In this document: positions 25,101 to 32,820 of the stretch, piece after piece | Layout: each line of letters opens with the position of its first letter | Numbering within the stretch: position 1 is the stretch's first letter | From: Flavobacteriales bacterium UBA1112 | GTDB taxonomy: Bacteria > Bacteroidota > Bacteroidia > Flavobacteriales_D > Sanyastnellaceae | Assembly: GCA_002313415.1 (NCBI GenBank) | Contig: DCBH01000059.1 | Coordinates: 1-32,940 of the forward strand | DNA: 32,940 nucleotides | Reading direction: 5' to 3' | Notes under the pieces: generated by a model | Database searches by the model: none | What the model was told of the DNA's origin: nothing | Seen by the model: only the letters and a program-made list of their open reading frames with translations | Made by a program: the position numbers and the translations under genes

Positions 25101-25929
25101 CGTGGGACCAATTCATGTCAAGGTAACATACCTGAGCGTTGTTTCCGTCAGGCAAAATGCCGCTCTCCGGAGACGTAATGATGATTTGAAAACTGTTGGT
25201 TAGATCGTCTTGGTTGTTGTAATAACCTACGTCGATGTAGTTGACGTAAACCGCATCTTGTGTCTTCTTCCATTTGATTTCGCCGACAGATCGGATGTCT
25301 GTGTCTTGCCAAAAACCAGCAATTTGGTTGTATTCGGCAGCGGGAAATCCCGTAGGCGTCCAATCGATTACATCTGAACCAAACGAGATCTGACCCTTGG
25401 AGTTGATGTAGAAAAATTCGTACGAATCTCCGTACAAATCAAATGTCCAAGGCTGAGCCTGGGTACTTAATGCAATGAGCGGTGAAGAACAATCCACGTT
25501 GTATCCTGCGCCTCCCTGGTTTTCCCAAGCCATTTCATTGGGTCCCAACCCACCGATACCGGGAGGGGGCACCATTGTAATGTATGTCTCGTCAGGCTCA
25601 ACCCAGCAACCACAGGCGTCATCTTCCATCACCTTTTGCATTCGGAGCTCTTTGTTGGCGGTTCGCTCCGCATCGAAACTGTCGTGATACTCATGCAAGA
25701 ATGTGAGGTAACGAACTTCATCAAACGCCTCCCATTCGCGAACCACGGCCCATTCTTCTCGGGTCATGTTCAAGACTGCTTTCTCAAAAGAATCATAACT
25801 GTCTAGAATCTGCTTTGCTGTGCGTGACTCCTCGTAAGTCAATTGTGCGCTCGAGGAAATTGACACCATTGCAAATGTGAGCACCGCTAAGGATGACAAA
25901 GGCGAGAGATTGAATGGAATTCGATTCAT
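22114..25929 (-). CDS. Giant secreted protein with NIDO-like and T9SS type B sorting domains
   Basis: 1271 residues, predicted to be exported by Sec and then by the type IX secretion system to the cell surface or medium. The start at 25929 gives a signal peptide ending in SISSSAQ (about residue 29). Domains in order: a helical stretch with TREEWAVVREWEAFDEVRY; a nidogen (NIDO)-like domain at about 130-350 (YEFFYINSKGQISFGSD, IAGFWQDTDIRS, NSFQIIITSPESG); several Ig/PKD-like beta-sandwich modules rich in Asp, Glu and Cys (for example LGCDTISLCIGQTTPLDVEF); and a C-terminal block from about 1185, NVFTPRDGNDVNNGFHI, RVFDRWGNLVYEE, ADGVYFYTVLLPNGDEFTGT, typical of gliding-motility-associated CHU_C/type B signals. 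The role is unknown; adhesion or surface binding is likely. Confidence 0.9.
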   Translation of the reverse strand: MNRIPFNLSPLSSLAVLTFAMVSISSSAQLTYEESRTAKQILDSYDSFEKAVLNMTREEWAVVREWEAFDEVRYLTFLHEYHDSFDAERTANKELRMQKVMEDDACGCWVEPDETYITMVPPPGIGGLGPNEMAWENQGGAGYNVDCSSPLIALSTQAQPWTFDLYGDSYEFFYINSKGQISFGSDVIDWTPTGFPAAEYNQIAGFWQDTDIRSVGEIKWKKTQDAVYVNYIDVGYYNNQDDLTNSFQIIITSPESGILPDGNNAQVCYLDMNWSHGDVGGSNGCCGPDPGVTGADGESTNPNLDASPHVQFGRFNLPDDTYNGPYGIGTGNDDGINWLDYKFFNINTALLNNNLNPVPTANLGCDTISLCIGQTTPLDVEFLGPEPSQTVALTIEETLAGECYIDNQSSSDGETATFGGTFVAESPGLSTVTIEATDSDGAVTTLNIVINVLDILPPDIEVISSTGDFGICAGAELDVTANSVDGQEPVTSWSWNLNENFWEDNEATVPFGGVFVVTGETDGGCVVKEVFEVFQTPFYLPAVEGTLQAVCPGDSAFVQVIPDEDENFVGYTWVGDWNGGGGEVLEDLGDGAWLTAGVYQVIVEDEGGCEGKRTFVLSPSASTIPELTVDALCGEAAFDTIAFEGGYASPAEGFVQLQLFSSISGWGGSFLNIDIIHEDGTTTSSTVTLLSGGFDNVNDEPELAIVYGDSIEITYVSSNPDNDQYFSFDVFNCVNNCISNEDACSSINDLTTGVLFYEPALCEVQPALGSWEETSNLGNNEFSVLDQFNTTWWATEYGMYELCFTDAECGTPTCYDVEVNEPPTIAFDGDSLVWACDDVDQLELDLTVLVTDPADVATINWPFPGEDNVLENEYEFSQYATGIYVVTVANGCGEAEDQVVYTAIPEPILENDYLCGEGATIELDPIAGDQNTDLVYEWTYNGNVVDDVNDNEWEVDATGSYCVTVPNEECPNTFDNTDCGFLDFVAAIDVEVFSGGSITDCDGGGIEPGEDANLGVNSAFVASYADYTITWPDGTSTTVDDNFEWVIPEESELNGTQICVTIEDPYGCEPQEECGLVFIGDIPTWDPLPIYNDALALCPGQPETFDLNADFNGPPYSDYSWTVQCTDTLVELPFENVADLMGDMFPPSCWGYDLTLVAQIANPCLPQGLQHEYEVIVDGCEISPVNVFTPRDGNDVNNGFHILGLDPWEDDPEGVLVRVFDRWGNLVYEEPEYRNAVPWYGENSADGVYFYTVLLPNGDEFTGTVNIFRSR

Positions 25930-26103
25930 CGATTCGGGCAGTAGGTTGTGAACAGCACACACAAGGCTTCAAAAAAAGCATTGCATTGAACAGGTGTGCT
26001 AATATAAGAAAGTCGGAAAGGGCTGATTCCCGAAGTACCTTCGCACGTGCAATCGGTGCCATAAAGTGCGCGAGGTTGGCCAACATCGACGGAACTTTTC
26101 ATC
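25930..26103. promoter_or_regulatory. Divergent promoter region, giant T9SS gene / lepA
   Basis: The largest gap between genes (174 bases). On the plus strand TACCTTCG at 26036-26043, inside a small palindrome CGAAG-TAC-CTTCG, is a candidate -7 box for lepA with a leader of about 55 bases. A weaker GAACTTTT lies at the usual 12-base distance from the lepA ATG. On the minus strand TATATTAG (26003 down to 25996) is a possible -7 box for the giant gene, about 70 bases before its ATG. No RNA gene or riboswitch was recognised. Confidence 0.45.
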
Positions 26104-27894
26104 ATGAAGAACATTCGCAACTTTTGCATCATTGCCCACATCGACCACGGTAAGAGCACTTTGGCCGATCGTCTGCTTCAATCGACGGGCACCATTTCTG
26201 ATCGCGAGTTGCAGGAACAAACGCTTGACGACATGGACCTCGAGCGAGAGCGTGGTATCACCATCAAAAGCCACGCCATTCAAATGAAATACAAGGGGGC
26301 AGACGGCCAGGATTACGTTCTTAATCTCATTGATACACCGGGGCACGTTGACTTCAGCTACGAAGTGTCGCGTTCGATTGCCGCCTGCGAAGGTGCCTTA
26401 TTGATTGTAGACGCCACCCAGGGCATTGAAGCCCAAACCATCAGCAACCTTTATCTCGCACTCGAGCACGACCTTGAAATCATTCCAGTCCTCAACAAAA
26501 TGGACTTGGACTCCGCTGACCCTGAAGTCGTTGGTGAGCAAATTGTCGACCTCATCGGTTGCACCATGGATGACATTCTACCTGCATCTGGCAAAACAGG
26601 GCTAGGTGTCGATGCCATTCTTGAAGCCATCGTGCATCGTGTTCCTGCGCCCCAAGGGGATGACAACAAACCTCTTCAGGCCATGATTTTTGACTCGATG
26701 TTCAACAGCTTTCGAGGAATCATTGCATACTTCCGTATCCTCAATGGCACCATTAACAAAGGCGACAAAGTCAAGTTTATGGCGACGGGAAAGGAGTACA
26801 ACGCCGACGAAATTGGAACACTTGGCCTTGACCTGATGCCACAAAAACAACTCGTTGCTGGTGACGTTGGCTACATCATTTCAGGCATCAAAAACGCCAA
26901 AGAAGTCAAGGTTGGAGACACCCTGACTTCCAAAGAAAGACCTTGCCTGGAAGCCGTCAAAGGCTTTGAGGACGTCAAGCCCATGGTCTTCGCTGGGATT
27001 TATCCTGTCGATACCGAGGACTATGAAGAACTTCGGGCATCCATGGAGAAGTTGCAACTGAACGATGCCTCCCTTGTGTTTGAACCTGAAAGCTCGGCTG
27101 CTCTCGGATTTGGTTTTCGTTGTGGTTTTCTTGGCATGCTGCATATGGAAATCATCCAAGAGCGTCTCGAGCGAGAGTTCAACATGACGGTGATTACCAC
27201 AGTGCCCAACGTGGGATACAAGGCATACACCAAAAAAGGCGAGAAGCTTGAAATCATGAACCCGAGTGATCTGCCCGAAGCAAACCACTTAGATTTCGTT
27301 GAGGAGCCTTTCATCAAGGCTCAAATCATTACAAAAAGTGAATACGTGGGGCCAGTGATGAGCTTGTGCATCGAAAAAAGAGGTGTCCTTGCCAATCAGG
27401 TATACCTCACCTCAGATCGCGTGGAACTGACCTTCAGCATGCCCCTTGGGGAAATCGTGTTTGACTTCTACGACAAACTCAAAACCATTTCTCGAGGCTA
27501 TGCTTCATTTGACTATTTCCCTGACGGATACAAACAAAGCAATTTGGTCAAAATGGACATTCTACTCAATGGCGACCAAGTGGATGCCCTAAGCGCATTG
27601 ATTCACCGGGACCACGCCCACAACCTCGGCAAGAGAATTTGCATCAAGCTAAAGGAATTGATCCCTCGTCAGCAATTTATGATTGCACTTCAAGCGGCCA
27701 TAGGGGCCAAAATCATTGCTCGTGAGACCATATCTGCCGTACGTAAAGATGTTACGGCCAAGTGTTATGGTGGCGACATCACTCGGAAGCGAAAGCTCCT
27801 TGAAAAGCAGAAAAAAGGGAAGAAACGAATGCGGCAAATCGGCACCGTGGAGGTCCCCCAATCTGCATTTCTCGCTGTTCTTAAGCTCGACTGA
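26104..27894 (+). CDS. lepA: Elongation factor 4 (LepA)
   Basis: Ribosome-associated translational GTPase related to EF-G, linked to back-translocation and 30S biogenesis. 596 residues, the standard length. G1 AHIDHGKST (11-19), the switch region ERERGITIKS, G3 DTPGHVDF, G4 NKMDLDSAD, and G5 region PASGKTGLG are present. Domains II, III (GYVGPVM-type region with SEYVGPVMSLC) and V are followed by the LepA-specific C-terminal domain (LIPRQQFMIALQAAIGAKIIARETI, then GDITRKRKLLEKQKKGKKRM). Its 3' end overlaps the convergent rlmN by 14 bases. Confidence 0.98.
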   Translation: MKNIRNFCIIAHIDHGKSTLADRLLQSTGTISDRELQEQTLDDMDLERERGITIKSHAIQMKYKGADGQDYVLNLIDTPGHVDFSYEVSRSIAACEGALLIVDATQGIEAQTISNLYLALEHDLEIIPVLNKMDLDSADPEVVGEQIVDLIGCTMDDILPASGKTGLGVDAILEAIVHRVPAPQGDDNKPLQAMIFDSMFNSFRGIIAYFRILNGTINKGDKVKFMATGKEYNADEIGTLGLDLMPQKQLVAGDVGYIISGIKNAKEVKVGDTLTSKERPCLEAVKGFEDVKPMVFAGIYPVDTEDYEELRASMEKLQLNDASLVFEPESSAALGFGFRCGFLGMLHMEIIQERLEREFNMTVITTVPNVGYKAYTKKGEKLEIMNPSDLPEANHLDFVEEPFIKAQIITKSEYVGPVMSLCIEKRGVLANQVYLTSDRVELTFSMPLGEIVFDFYDKLKTISRGYASFDYFPDGYKQSNLVKMDILLNGDQVDALSALIHRDHAHNLGKRICIKLKELIPRQQFMIALQAAIGAKIIARETISAVRKDVTAKCYGGDITRKRKLLEKQKKGKKRMRQIGTVEVPQSAFLAVLKLD

Positions 27895-28969
27895 TTCTCT
27901 TTCTCGGCGCCGCCTCTCCCGCCACGTTTTTGTTTGCGAGCTGTCCACACGCAGCATCAATGTCTTTGCCTCGGGACCGACGCACATTGACAATCAGATT
28001 TCGATCCTCGAGCAGCGAAACGAAATCCTCTAGTCGCTGGGGCGTGGTTTGCTGAAACTCCCCCCCGTCAATTGGGTTGTATTCAATGATGTTGATTTTG
28101 CAAGGAATGTTCTTACAGAACTCAGCCAGCTCACGTGCATCTTGAAGGCCATCGTTAAAATCCTTGAACACAATAAACTCGAACGTCGGACGTGTTCCTG
28201 TTTTGTCGACAAAGTATCTGAGTGCCGCCGCCAACACTGCCAAATTGTTGGTCTCGTTGATGGCCATGATGTGGTTCCGCTTGGCATCATTTGCGGCGTG
28301 CAAGCTAAGTGCCAAATTGAATTTGACGGCGTCGTCTCCCAACCGTTTGATGGCTGAGCCAATGCCTGCCGTGGATACGGTGATTCGCTTGGGCGACATC
28401 GCCAAACCAGGCGTTCCGGTGATTCGGTCTACAGAAGCAATCAAATTCCTGTAATTCAATAATGGCTCACCCATGCCCATGTACACGATGTTTGACAGGC
28501 CCTTGTCATGTTGCTTGTGAGCAAGCGCATTCAACATCTGTACTTGGTCGTACATCTCCCCAGCTGTGAGGTTTTTGAGCAACTTAAGCCTTCCTGTCGC
28601 GCAAAACTTGCAAGCCAAACCACATCCAACCTGAGAACTGATGCAAGCTGTCACGCGCTTTTTGGTGGGAATCAGTACGCCTTCCACCACGCGTTGATCG
28701 TCGCCATCAATTTGAAAAGCGCACTTGACAGTGCCGTCTTTGCTGTATTGGGCTTCGGCCAATTCAATTCGACTCAGCGAAAAAGACTCCGACAGTTTCG
28801 AACGCAACCCCTTGCCTAAAGAAGTCATCTCCTCAAAAGACCCTGCTGCGTGAGTCCACAACCATTCGGACACCTGCTTGGTGCGAAATGGCTTCTCCCC
28901 CAAGTTCAATAGAGCTTGGGTCAATTCCTCTTGAGACAGTGCTCGAATGTCCGGCGGTCCTTGAGACAT
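27881..28969 (-). CDS. rlmN: Dual-specificity 23S rRNA/tRNA C2-adenine methyltransferase RlmN
   Basis: Radical SAM enzyme methylating A2503 of 23S rRNA and A37 of some tRNAs. 362 residues. The 4Fe-4S motif Cys116-x3-Cys120-x2-Cys123 is in QVGCGLACKFCATG; NIVYMGMGEPLLNY and AMSPKRITVSTAG are family blocks; the C-terminal GKDIDAACGQLA holds the methyl-carrying Cys; a second conserved Cys lies in the substrate domain. The ATG at 28969 follows a perfect TATCTTTG box by five bases. The enzyme is a client of the Fe-S machinery encoded elsewhere in the window. Convergent with lepA. Confidence 0.97.
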   Translation of the reverse strand: MSQGPPDIRALSQEELTQALLNLGEKPFRTKQVSEWLWTHAAGSFEEMTSLGKGLRSKLSESFSLSRIELAEAQYSKDGTVKCAFQIDGDDQRVVEGVLIPTKKRVTACISSQVGCGLACKFCATGRLKLLKNLTAGEMYDQVQMLNALAHKQHDKGLSNIVYMGMGEPLLNYRNLIASVDRITGTPGLAMSPKRITVSTAGIGSAIKRLGDDAVKFNLALSLHAANDAKRNHIMAINETNNLAVLAAALRYFVDKTGTRPTFEFIVFKDFNDGLQDARELAEFCKNIPCKINIIEYNPIDGGEFQQTTPQRLEDFVSLLEDRNLIVNVRRSRGKDIDAACGQLANKNVAGEAAPRKRISRA

Positions 28970-28974
28970 GCCGA

Positions 28975-28982
28975 CAAAGATA
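28975..28982 (-). promoter_or_regulatory. -7 box before rlmN
   Basis: TATCTTTG on the minus strand, identical to the suf operon box and a full TAnnTTTG match, with its first base 13 bases before the ATG at 28969. No TTG at a standard -33 distance was found. Confidence 0.55.
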
Positions 28983-29006
28983 GCTCTAGCAACAAGCGAT
29001 TGGCCG

Positions 29007-29753
29007 TCAAGCTGGCATGAGCAATGACAACTGTTGCTTCAGAGCCTCTCTTTTTCGAACCGCCATGGGCAATACCGCACCCGTATCCAAGACCACTGTG
29101 TTGTCACGGTAGTTGCATGAATCCACCCGGTGAAGCTGAACCAAGTGACTGTTGTGAGGCCTGAAAAACATCTCGTTGTTCAGCATCTCTTCCACCCTCT
29201 TCAGGTTTTTGCTCATCGTGATTCTACGGCCGTTGGCGAGGTGGAGGGTGGTGTAACTGCCTTCTGCCTCCGCATGAACAATGTCCTTGTGTCGCACAAA
29301 ATGTCTTTTCCCCGATGTCAGGATTTCAAGCCGCCTTGTTGCCGGAGACAATGCCCCTTTCCCCGGCGTACGGTGATGATAGAAATGCAGCAGTATACGC
29401 CGTGTGCATGCTTGCAAATCGTCGCGATTGATGGGTTTCAAGAGGTAGTCAAATGCTTGTTTTCGTATCGCTTCTACTGCATAACGATCGTGTGCGGTTG
29501 TAAACACCAAGTAAAAATCTCTCTCAGACAGGGCCTCAAGGAGCTCTAATCCCGAGCGATGCGGCATGTGGATGTCCATGAACACCACGTCTGGCGCCAA
29601 ATCCTGAATCATCCTTTCGGCCTCTTTCGCTCCTGTCGCTGTTTGCATAATTGAAATCGATGGACAAGTCCGCTCGAGTTGTCGGCAAAGCAAGTCCCGG
29701 CAATGAGGTTCATCGTCCACCACCAAAGCGTGGAGTTGTCGTAACATGTTCAC
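29007..29753 (-). CDS. LytTR-family response regulator
   Basis: Two-component transcription regulator. 248 residues from GTG at 29753. Receiver domain (about 6-125) has acidic pair Asp13/Asp14, phospho-acceptor Asp60 in PDVVFMDIHMPHRSG, Thr in VFTTAHDRYAVEA, and Lys106 in FDYLLKPIN. A LytTR DNA-binding domain follows (about 150-245: HFVRHKDIVHAEAEGSYTTLHLANG, FFRPHNSHLVQLHRVDS). The start was chosen because GGAGG lies eight bases upstream, the only clear Shine-Dalgarno in the window; an ATG six bases downstream or at 29828 is possible. No histidine kinase gene is adjacent, so its sensor partner is unknown. Confidence 0.92.
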   Translation of the reverse strand: MNMLRQLHALVVDDEPHCRDLLCRQLERTCPSISIMQTATGAKEAERMIQDLAPDVVFMDIHMPHRSGLELLEALSERDFYLVFTTAHDRYAVEAIRKQAFDYLLKPINRDDLQACTRRILLHFYHHRTPGKGALSPATRRLEILTSGKRHFVRHKDIVHAEAEGSYTTLHLANGRRITMSKNLKRVEEMLNNEMFFRPHNSHLVQLHRVDSCNYRDNTVVLDTGAVLPMAVRKREALKQQLSLLMPA

Positions 29754-29761
29754 GAGATTTT

Positions 29762-29780
29762 CCTCCAAGAAACTAGGAGG
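29762..29780 (-). promoter_or_regulatory. Shine-Dalgarno of the LytTR gene within a possible hairpin
   Basis: On the minus strand GGAGG (29766 down to 29762) lies eight bases before the GTG start. Nine bases upstream of it CCTCC (29780 down to 29776) is its perfect complement. A five-pair G/C stem would sequester the ribosome site. This may be chance for a motif this short, but Shine-Dalgarno sites are otherwise absent here. Confidence 0.4.
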
Positions 29781-29864
29781 CTTCAATCGCCACAACGCCT
29801 TGTTTGCAAGCGTCACGTGTGAGTTCATAAACGGCTCCGCTTATGTGAAACGATGACAAAGGAG

Positions 29865-31025
29865 TCAAAGCAGGGCGCGAGCCATCTCAATGACATCGTA
29901 ACACTCCACGGGCAATTGGCGTTTGTTCTTTTGGGATTTATAGTAACCCGTTCGCACCACCACAAGACGAAGAGAGGGAACGCTGATGATCATTTGGCCA
30001 CGAAGGCCCTCCATCATAGAAAATGCTCGGCCATCGTCAGTGCGACCCAACCAAATTTGGTACCCATAAAAATCAGCATCAACATCACTGTTCAATTGAT
30101 TTTGTGGGGTGATCATGCGTGTCGCGTAAGCCTTGTCCAACAACTGCTTCCCCTTCCAAGCCCCTGTATCCAAAATCATCTGACCAAAGCGCGCGTAATC
30201 CCGCGTCGTAGCATAAAACTGAGCGATTGCGCGTTCCACTGCACCGCTCTCTGGGTTCCCGTCCAGGCCCCAAAAAGCATCGTGCTCCGCGCCCATTTGA
30301 CCCCAGAGATTGTCCGCGATGTCCGAAGCCAAATTGCCCTCTCGCACCACATCTAGCATCTCCGCAAGGAGCATGGTGTTTCCTCCTTGATAGTCAAACA
30401 ACGTGCCTGGTTCATTTGAAGGGCGGTAGGTCATCAGCAAAGCCCTGTTGTTTTCTCGGAAATAAGCCTTCGCCTGAAAGCCAAAGGGATTTTTGTAACT
30501 CTCCCCAAAGGTGATGCCGCTTCTCATTTGCAAGACTTCTTGAACCTTCAAGTTGGCGCCAGAGCCCTCGGCAAATCGCGGGATATAGGTGGACAACAGG
30601 GCTTGTTCATCCACCAAGCCGCGACCCACTGCAAGCCCTGCGGCCATGGCTGTGATTGATTTGGCCATCGAAAACGAATTCGTCAGGGTCGTGGCGTCAT
30701 GCCCGCGGTAATAAGTCTCTAAAACCAAGCTGTCGTCGTGAATCACCAAGAAGCTTGCCGATTGATGCTCGACATGCCAAGATTCAGCTTCCGCTGACAA
30801 TTCAACCCTTCCCCAACGAGAACCTTTGGGCCAAGGTTGAGGGTTGGAAGATGCTGGGATTCGTCGAACGTACTCTCGGAATTCAAAGTCGTCGATTTGG
30901 GGATTTTCCCAACCTCGAAACCAAGTTTCCCTCATCCCACTCCACAGGTAATCGTGATTGGTCAAATGGGACAACGAGAACGCGGCCAAGCCAATCAAGC
31001 CTGCCGCGCAAAAGACTTTTCTCAT
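29865..31025 (-). CDS. Serine hydrolase of the beta-lactamase/NylB-like (S12) family
   Basis: Predicted penicillin-binding-fold serine hydrolase, with an N-terminal membrane anchor or signal (VFCAAGLIGLAAFSLSHL), so acting outside the cytoplasm. 386 residues from ATG at 31025; a TTG nine bases earlier is an alternative. The catalytic SxxK is SMAK (Ser119, Lys122) in TLTNSFSMAKSITAMA; the Tyr motif is FDYQGGNTMLL (Tyr213); the third box region is EGLRGQMIISVP. These fit 6-aminohexanoate-dimer-hydrolase-like esterases better than true class C beta-lactamases (YSN, KTG). The substrate is unknown, and antibiotic resistance should not be assumed. It follows lipB by 42 bases. Confidence 0.88.
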   Translation of the reverse strand: MRKVFCAAGLIGLAAFSLSHLTNHDYLWSGMRETWFRGWENPQIDDFEFREYVRRIPASSNPQPWPKGSRWGRVELSAEAESWHVEHQSASFLVIHDDSLVLETYYRGHDATTLTNSFSMAKSITAMAAGLAVGRGLVDEQALLSTYIPRFAEGSGANLKVQEVLQMRSGITFGESYKNPFGFQAKAYFRENNRALLMTYRPSNEPGTLFDYQGGNTMLLAEMLDVVREGNLASDIADNLWGQMGAEHDAFWGLDGNPESGAVERAIAQFYATTRDYARFGQMILDTGAWKGKQLLDKAYATRMITPQNQLNSDVDADFYGYQIWLGRTDDGRAFSMMEGLRGQMIISVPSLRLVVVRTGYYKSQKNKRQLPVECYDVIEMARALL

Positions 31026-31067
31026 CTTGTTCAAATCAATTGCAATTTCGTCTCAACAGCTCCAACG

Positions 31068-31805
31068 TCATTTTACCTCACTCCAATCAAACAATTGGGC
31101 CAAATGACGAGTCATGTGTCCCTTCACCTCATTCAAATCCAGTGTCAATCCCGTTTCTCTTGCCAGGGAAGTCACCCCACGATCTGTGATTCCACATGGG
31201 ACAATGAGATTGAAGAAGTCTAAGTCCGTATTGACATTCAGCGCCAAGCCATGCATTGTCACCCACCTGCTGCACTTGACACCGAAAGCACATATTTTTC
31301 GCGCTTCCGCCCCTGATTCTGCATCAACCCAAACACCAGTCAACCCATCAATTCGGCCCGCGATTACCCCATATTCCGCACAAGTCCGGATGACTGCTTC
31401 TTCCAAAAAACGCAAGTACTTGTGGATGTCTGTGAAAAATTGGTCAAGATCAAGAATGGGATAACCCACAAGCTGACCTGGACCGTGATACGTGACGTCC
31501 CCTCCACGGTTGATGGGGTAATATTGGACCCCGAGTTCCTCCAGCCGCTCTTGAGGAGCCACGACATTGGCTGCTGCACCGCTTTTGCCCAAGGTTAAGA
31601 CATGGGGGTGCTCAACCCAGAACACTTGAGATTCCGGCATCGCCAACGCCGGCTGGCCTGATGGTCCCTCCGCGGTGGTAGACAGCCCTGCATTTCTGCG
31701 AGCAATTTTCAACTGCACCATGTCTTTGAAAACCTCCTCTTGCAGGTCCCAGCACGATTTGTAATTCATGCGACCAAGGTCGCGCACCCGAACCCCCCTG
31801 ATCAT
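31068..31805 (-). CDS. lipB: Octanoyltransferase LipB
   Basis: Transfers octanoyl from acyl carrier protein to lipoyl domains, the first step of lipoate synthesis. 245 residues. Signature RGGDVTYHGPGQLVGYPIL (100-118); the catalytic pair is Lys177 (FGVKCSRWVTMHG) and Cys204 (LIVPCGI); LNVNTDLDFFN lies between. An extra segment at about 40-58 (LSTTAEGPSGQPALAMPES) is longer than in proteobacterial LipB, as often seen in Bacteroidota. The start overlaps the preceding isomerase stop (ATGA, 31802-31805). LipA, the radical SAM partner, is not in the window. Confidence 0.96.
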   Translation of the reverse strand: MIRGVRVRDLGRMNYKSCWDLQEEVFKDMVQLKIARRNAGLSTTAEGPSGQPALAMPESQVFWVEHPHVLTLGKSGAAANVVAPQERLEELGVQYYPINRGGDVTYHGPGQLVGYPILDLDQFFTDIHKYLRFLEEAVIRTCAEYGVIAGRIDGLTGVWVDAESGAEARKICAFGVKCSRWVTMHGLALNVNTDLDFFNLIVPCGITDRGVTSLARETGLTLDLNEVKGHMTRHLAQLFDWSEVK

Positions 31806-32806
31806 ATTTGACGGGAAAGTGTCTGTTTCAAGTAATCAATAAATCTGATGTCCACTGGGTCGATTTCGGCACGCTCTGCCAAAATCAAAGACATCCAATC
31901 TCCCAACCACACGGCATCTAGCAGGCGCGCCCAAGACGTTTCGCCGTCGGGCTCCACCTCAATCACGTCAGCACCTTGGTCTTGAAATACCTTGGCGGTG
32001 ATGTCCATCCTCAACTGGGTTCGCGGATGGTCATCTGGCGTCCTGACCAACACGGCGACGCATGTCTCGTCTCCAGACTCCCATCCCACCAGCTCATTGT
32101 GATTCATTTCAGGAAAGACCTCCACGTTGGCGAGCAATTTGCTGTTCTCATTGAGCTGCTGACGCCAGCGAGTAAGCAAGCCCCTCATGGGTGAATCCCC
32201 GTACAAGTAAATCTTTTTTCCTTCCAAAGCCAAAGCCAAAGACTCACCTCGTTCCTCTACAGAGGAACCATCAAGCCCACGCGCCGCCTGTTGGATGGTT
32301 TCCCAAGACGCATTGGACAAAATACCGTAGGCATGCAATAGAGCACACAGTCCCAAGAAAGAACGACCAAACTGCGACCGAGGTGGGTTGCCACCAGGCA
32401 TCTTTACCAAGGGCCAATTTTGATTCTCCGCACGCATTCCGAGCTCCCCACCCGAGGTCACCGCGGCCAGCGTACAGCCCCGATTTTCCGCCTCACTCAA
32501 TGCTGCCAATGTTTCTTCTGTGTTGCCAGAATAACTGACCGCCACGACGAGGCAATCTGAGTCGACCCATCCAGGAAGCGCCTGATCAGATACAGCCATC
32601 AATGGCATGGATAAGCTGGGTCGCAGCATGTCTGCCAGCACCGCCCCGCCTATGCCACTGCCCCCCATGCCAAGCACAATTGCACCACGGTAAGACATTT
32701 TTCCGGACGGCGCGTGACCCACAGGCACCTGAAGAGCCTCCATCATTTGAACCCCCAAACCTTGAACAAGCTGGCGCATGTTTGGGGTGTTCTTCGTCTT
32801 TGCCAT
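31802..32806 (-). CDS. Bifunctional phosphoglucose/phosphomannose isomerase-like SIS protein
   Basis: Predicted to interconvert glucose-6-phosphate or mannose-6-phosphate with fructose-6-phosphate. 334 residues from ATG at 32806, giving the family length; the frame is open 17 codons further but that would overlap the preceding gene. SIS-domain motifs: VLGMGGSGIGGAV (44-56), AVSYSGNTEETL (89-100) for phosphate binding, PPRSQFGRSFLGL (141-153), the NENSK region near Glu220, and FPEMNHNELVGWE (231-243), the conserved His of the archaeal-type bifunctional enzymes. It starts 14 bases after the TonB-receptor gene and overlaps lipB. Confidence 0.9.
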   Translation of the reverse strand: MAKTKNTPNMRQLVQGLGVQMMEALQVPVGHAPSGKMSYRGAIVLGMGGSGIGGAVLADMLRPSLSMPLMAVSDQALPGWVDSDCLVVAVSYSGNTEETLAALSEAENRGCTLAAVTSGGELGMRAENQNWPLVKMPGGNPPRSQFGRSFLGLCALLHAYGILSNASWETIQQAARGLDGSSVEERGESLALALEGKKIYLYGDSPMRGLLTRWRQQLNENSKLLANVEVFPEMNHNELVGWESGDETCVAVLVRTPDDHPRTQLRMDITAKVFQDQGADVIEVEPDGETSWARLLDAVWLGDWMSLILAERAEIDPVDIRFIDYLKQTLSRQI

Positions 32807-32820
32807 CACCGACGCTCTCC

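Noticed and set aside
29865..31025. Antibiotic-resistance beta-lactamase
   Set aside because: SxxK is present but YSN and KTG boxes are replaced by YQG and GLRGQ, fitting NylB-like esterases or amidases rather than a true beta-lactamase.
30656..31189. Plus-strand open frame (177 codons) over the serine hydrolase and lipB
   Set aside because: It lies antisense to two well-supported genes, has no recognisable domain, and carries no -7 box or ribosome site.
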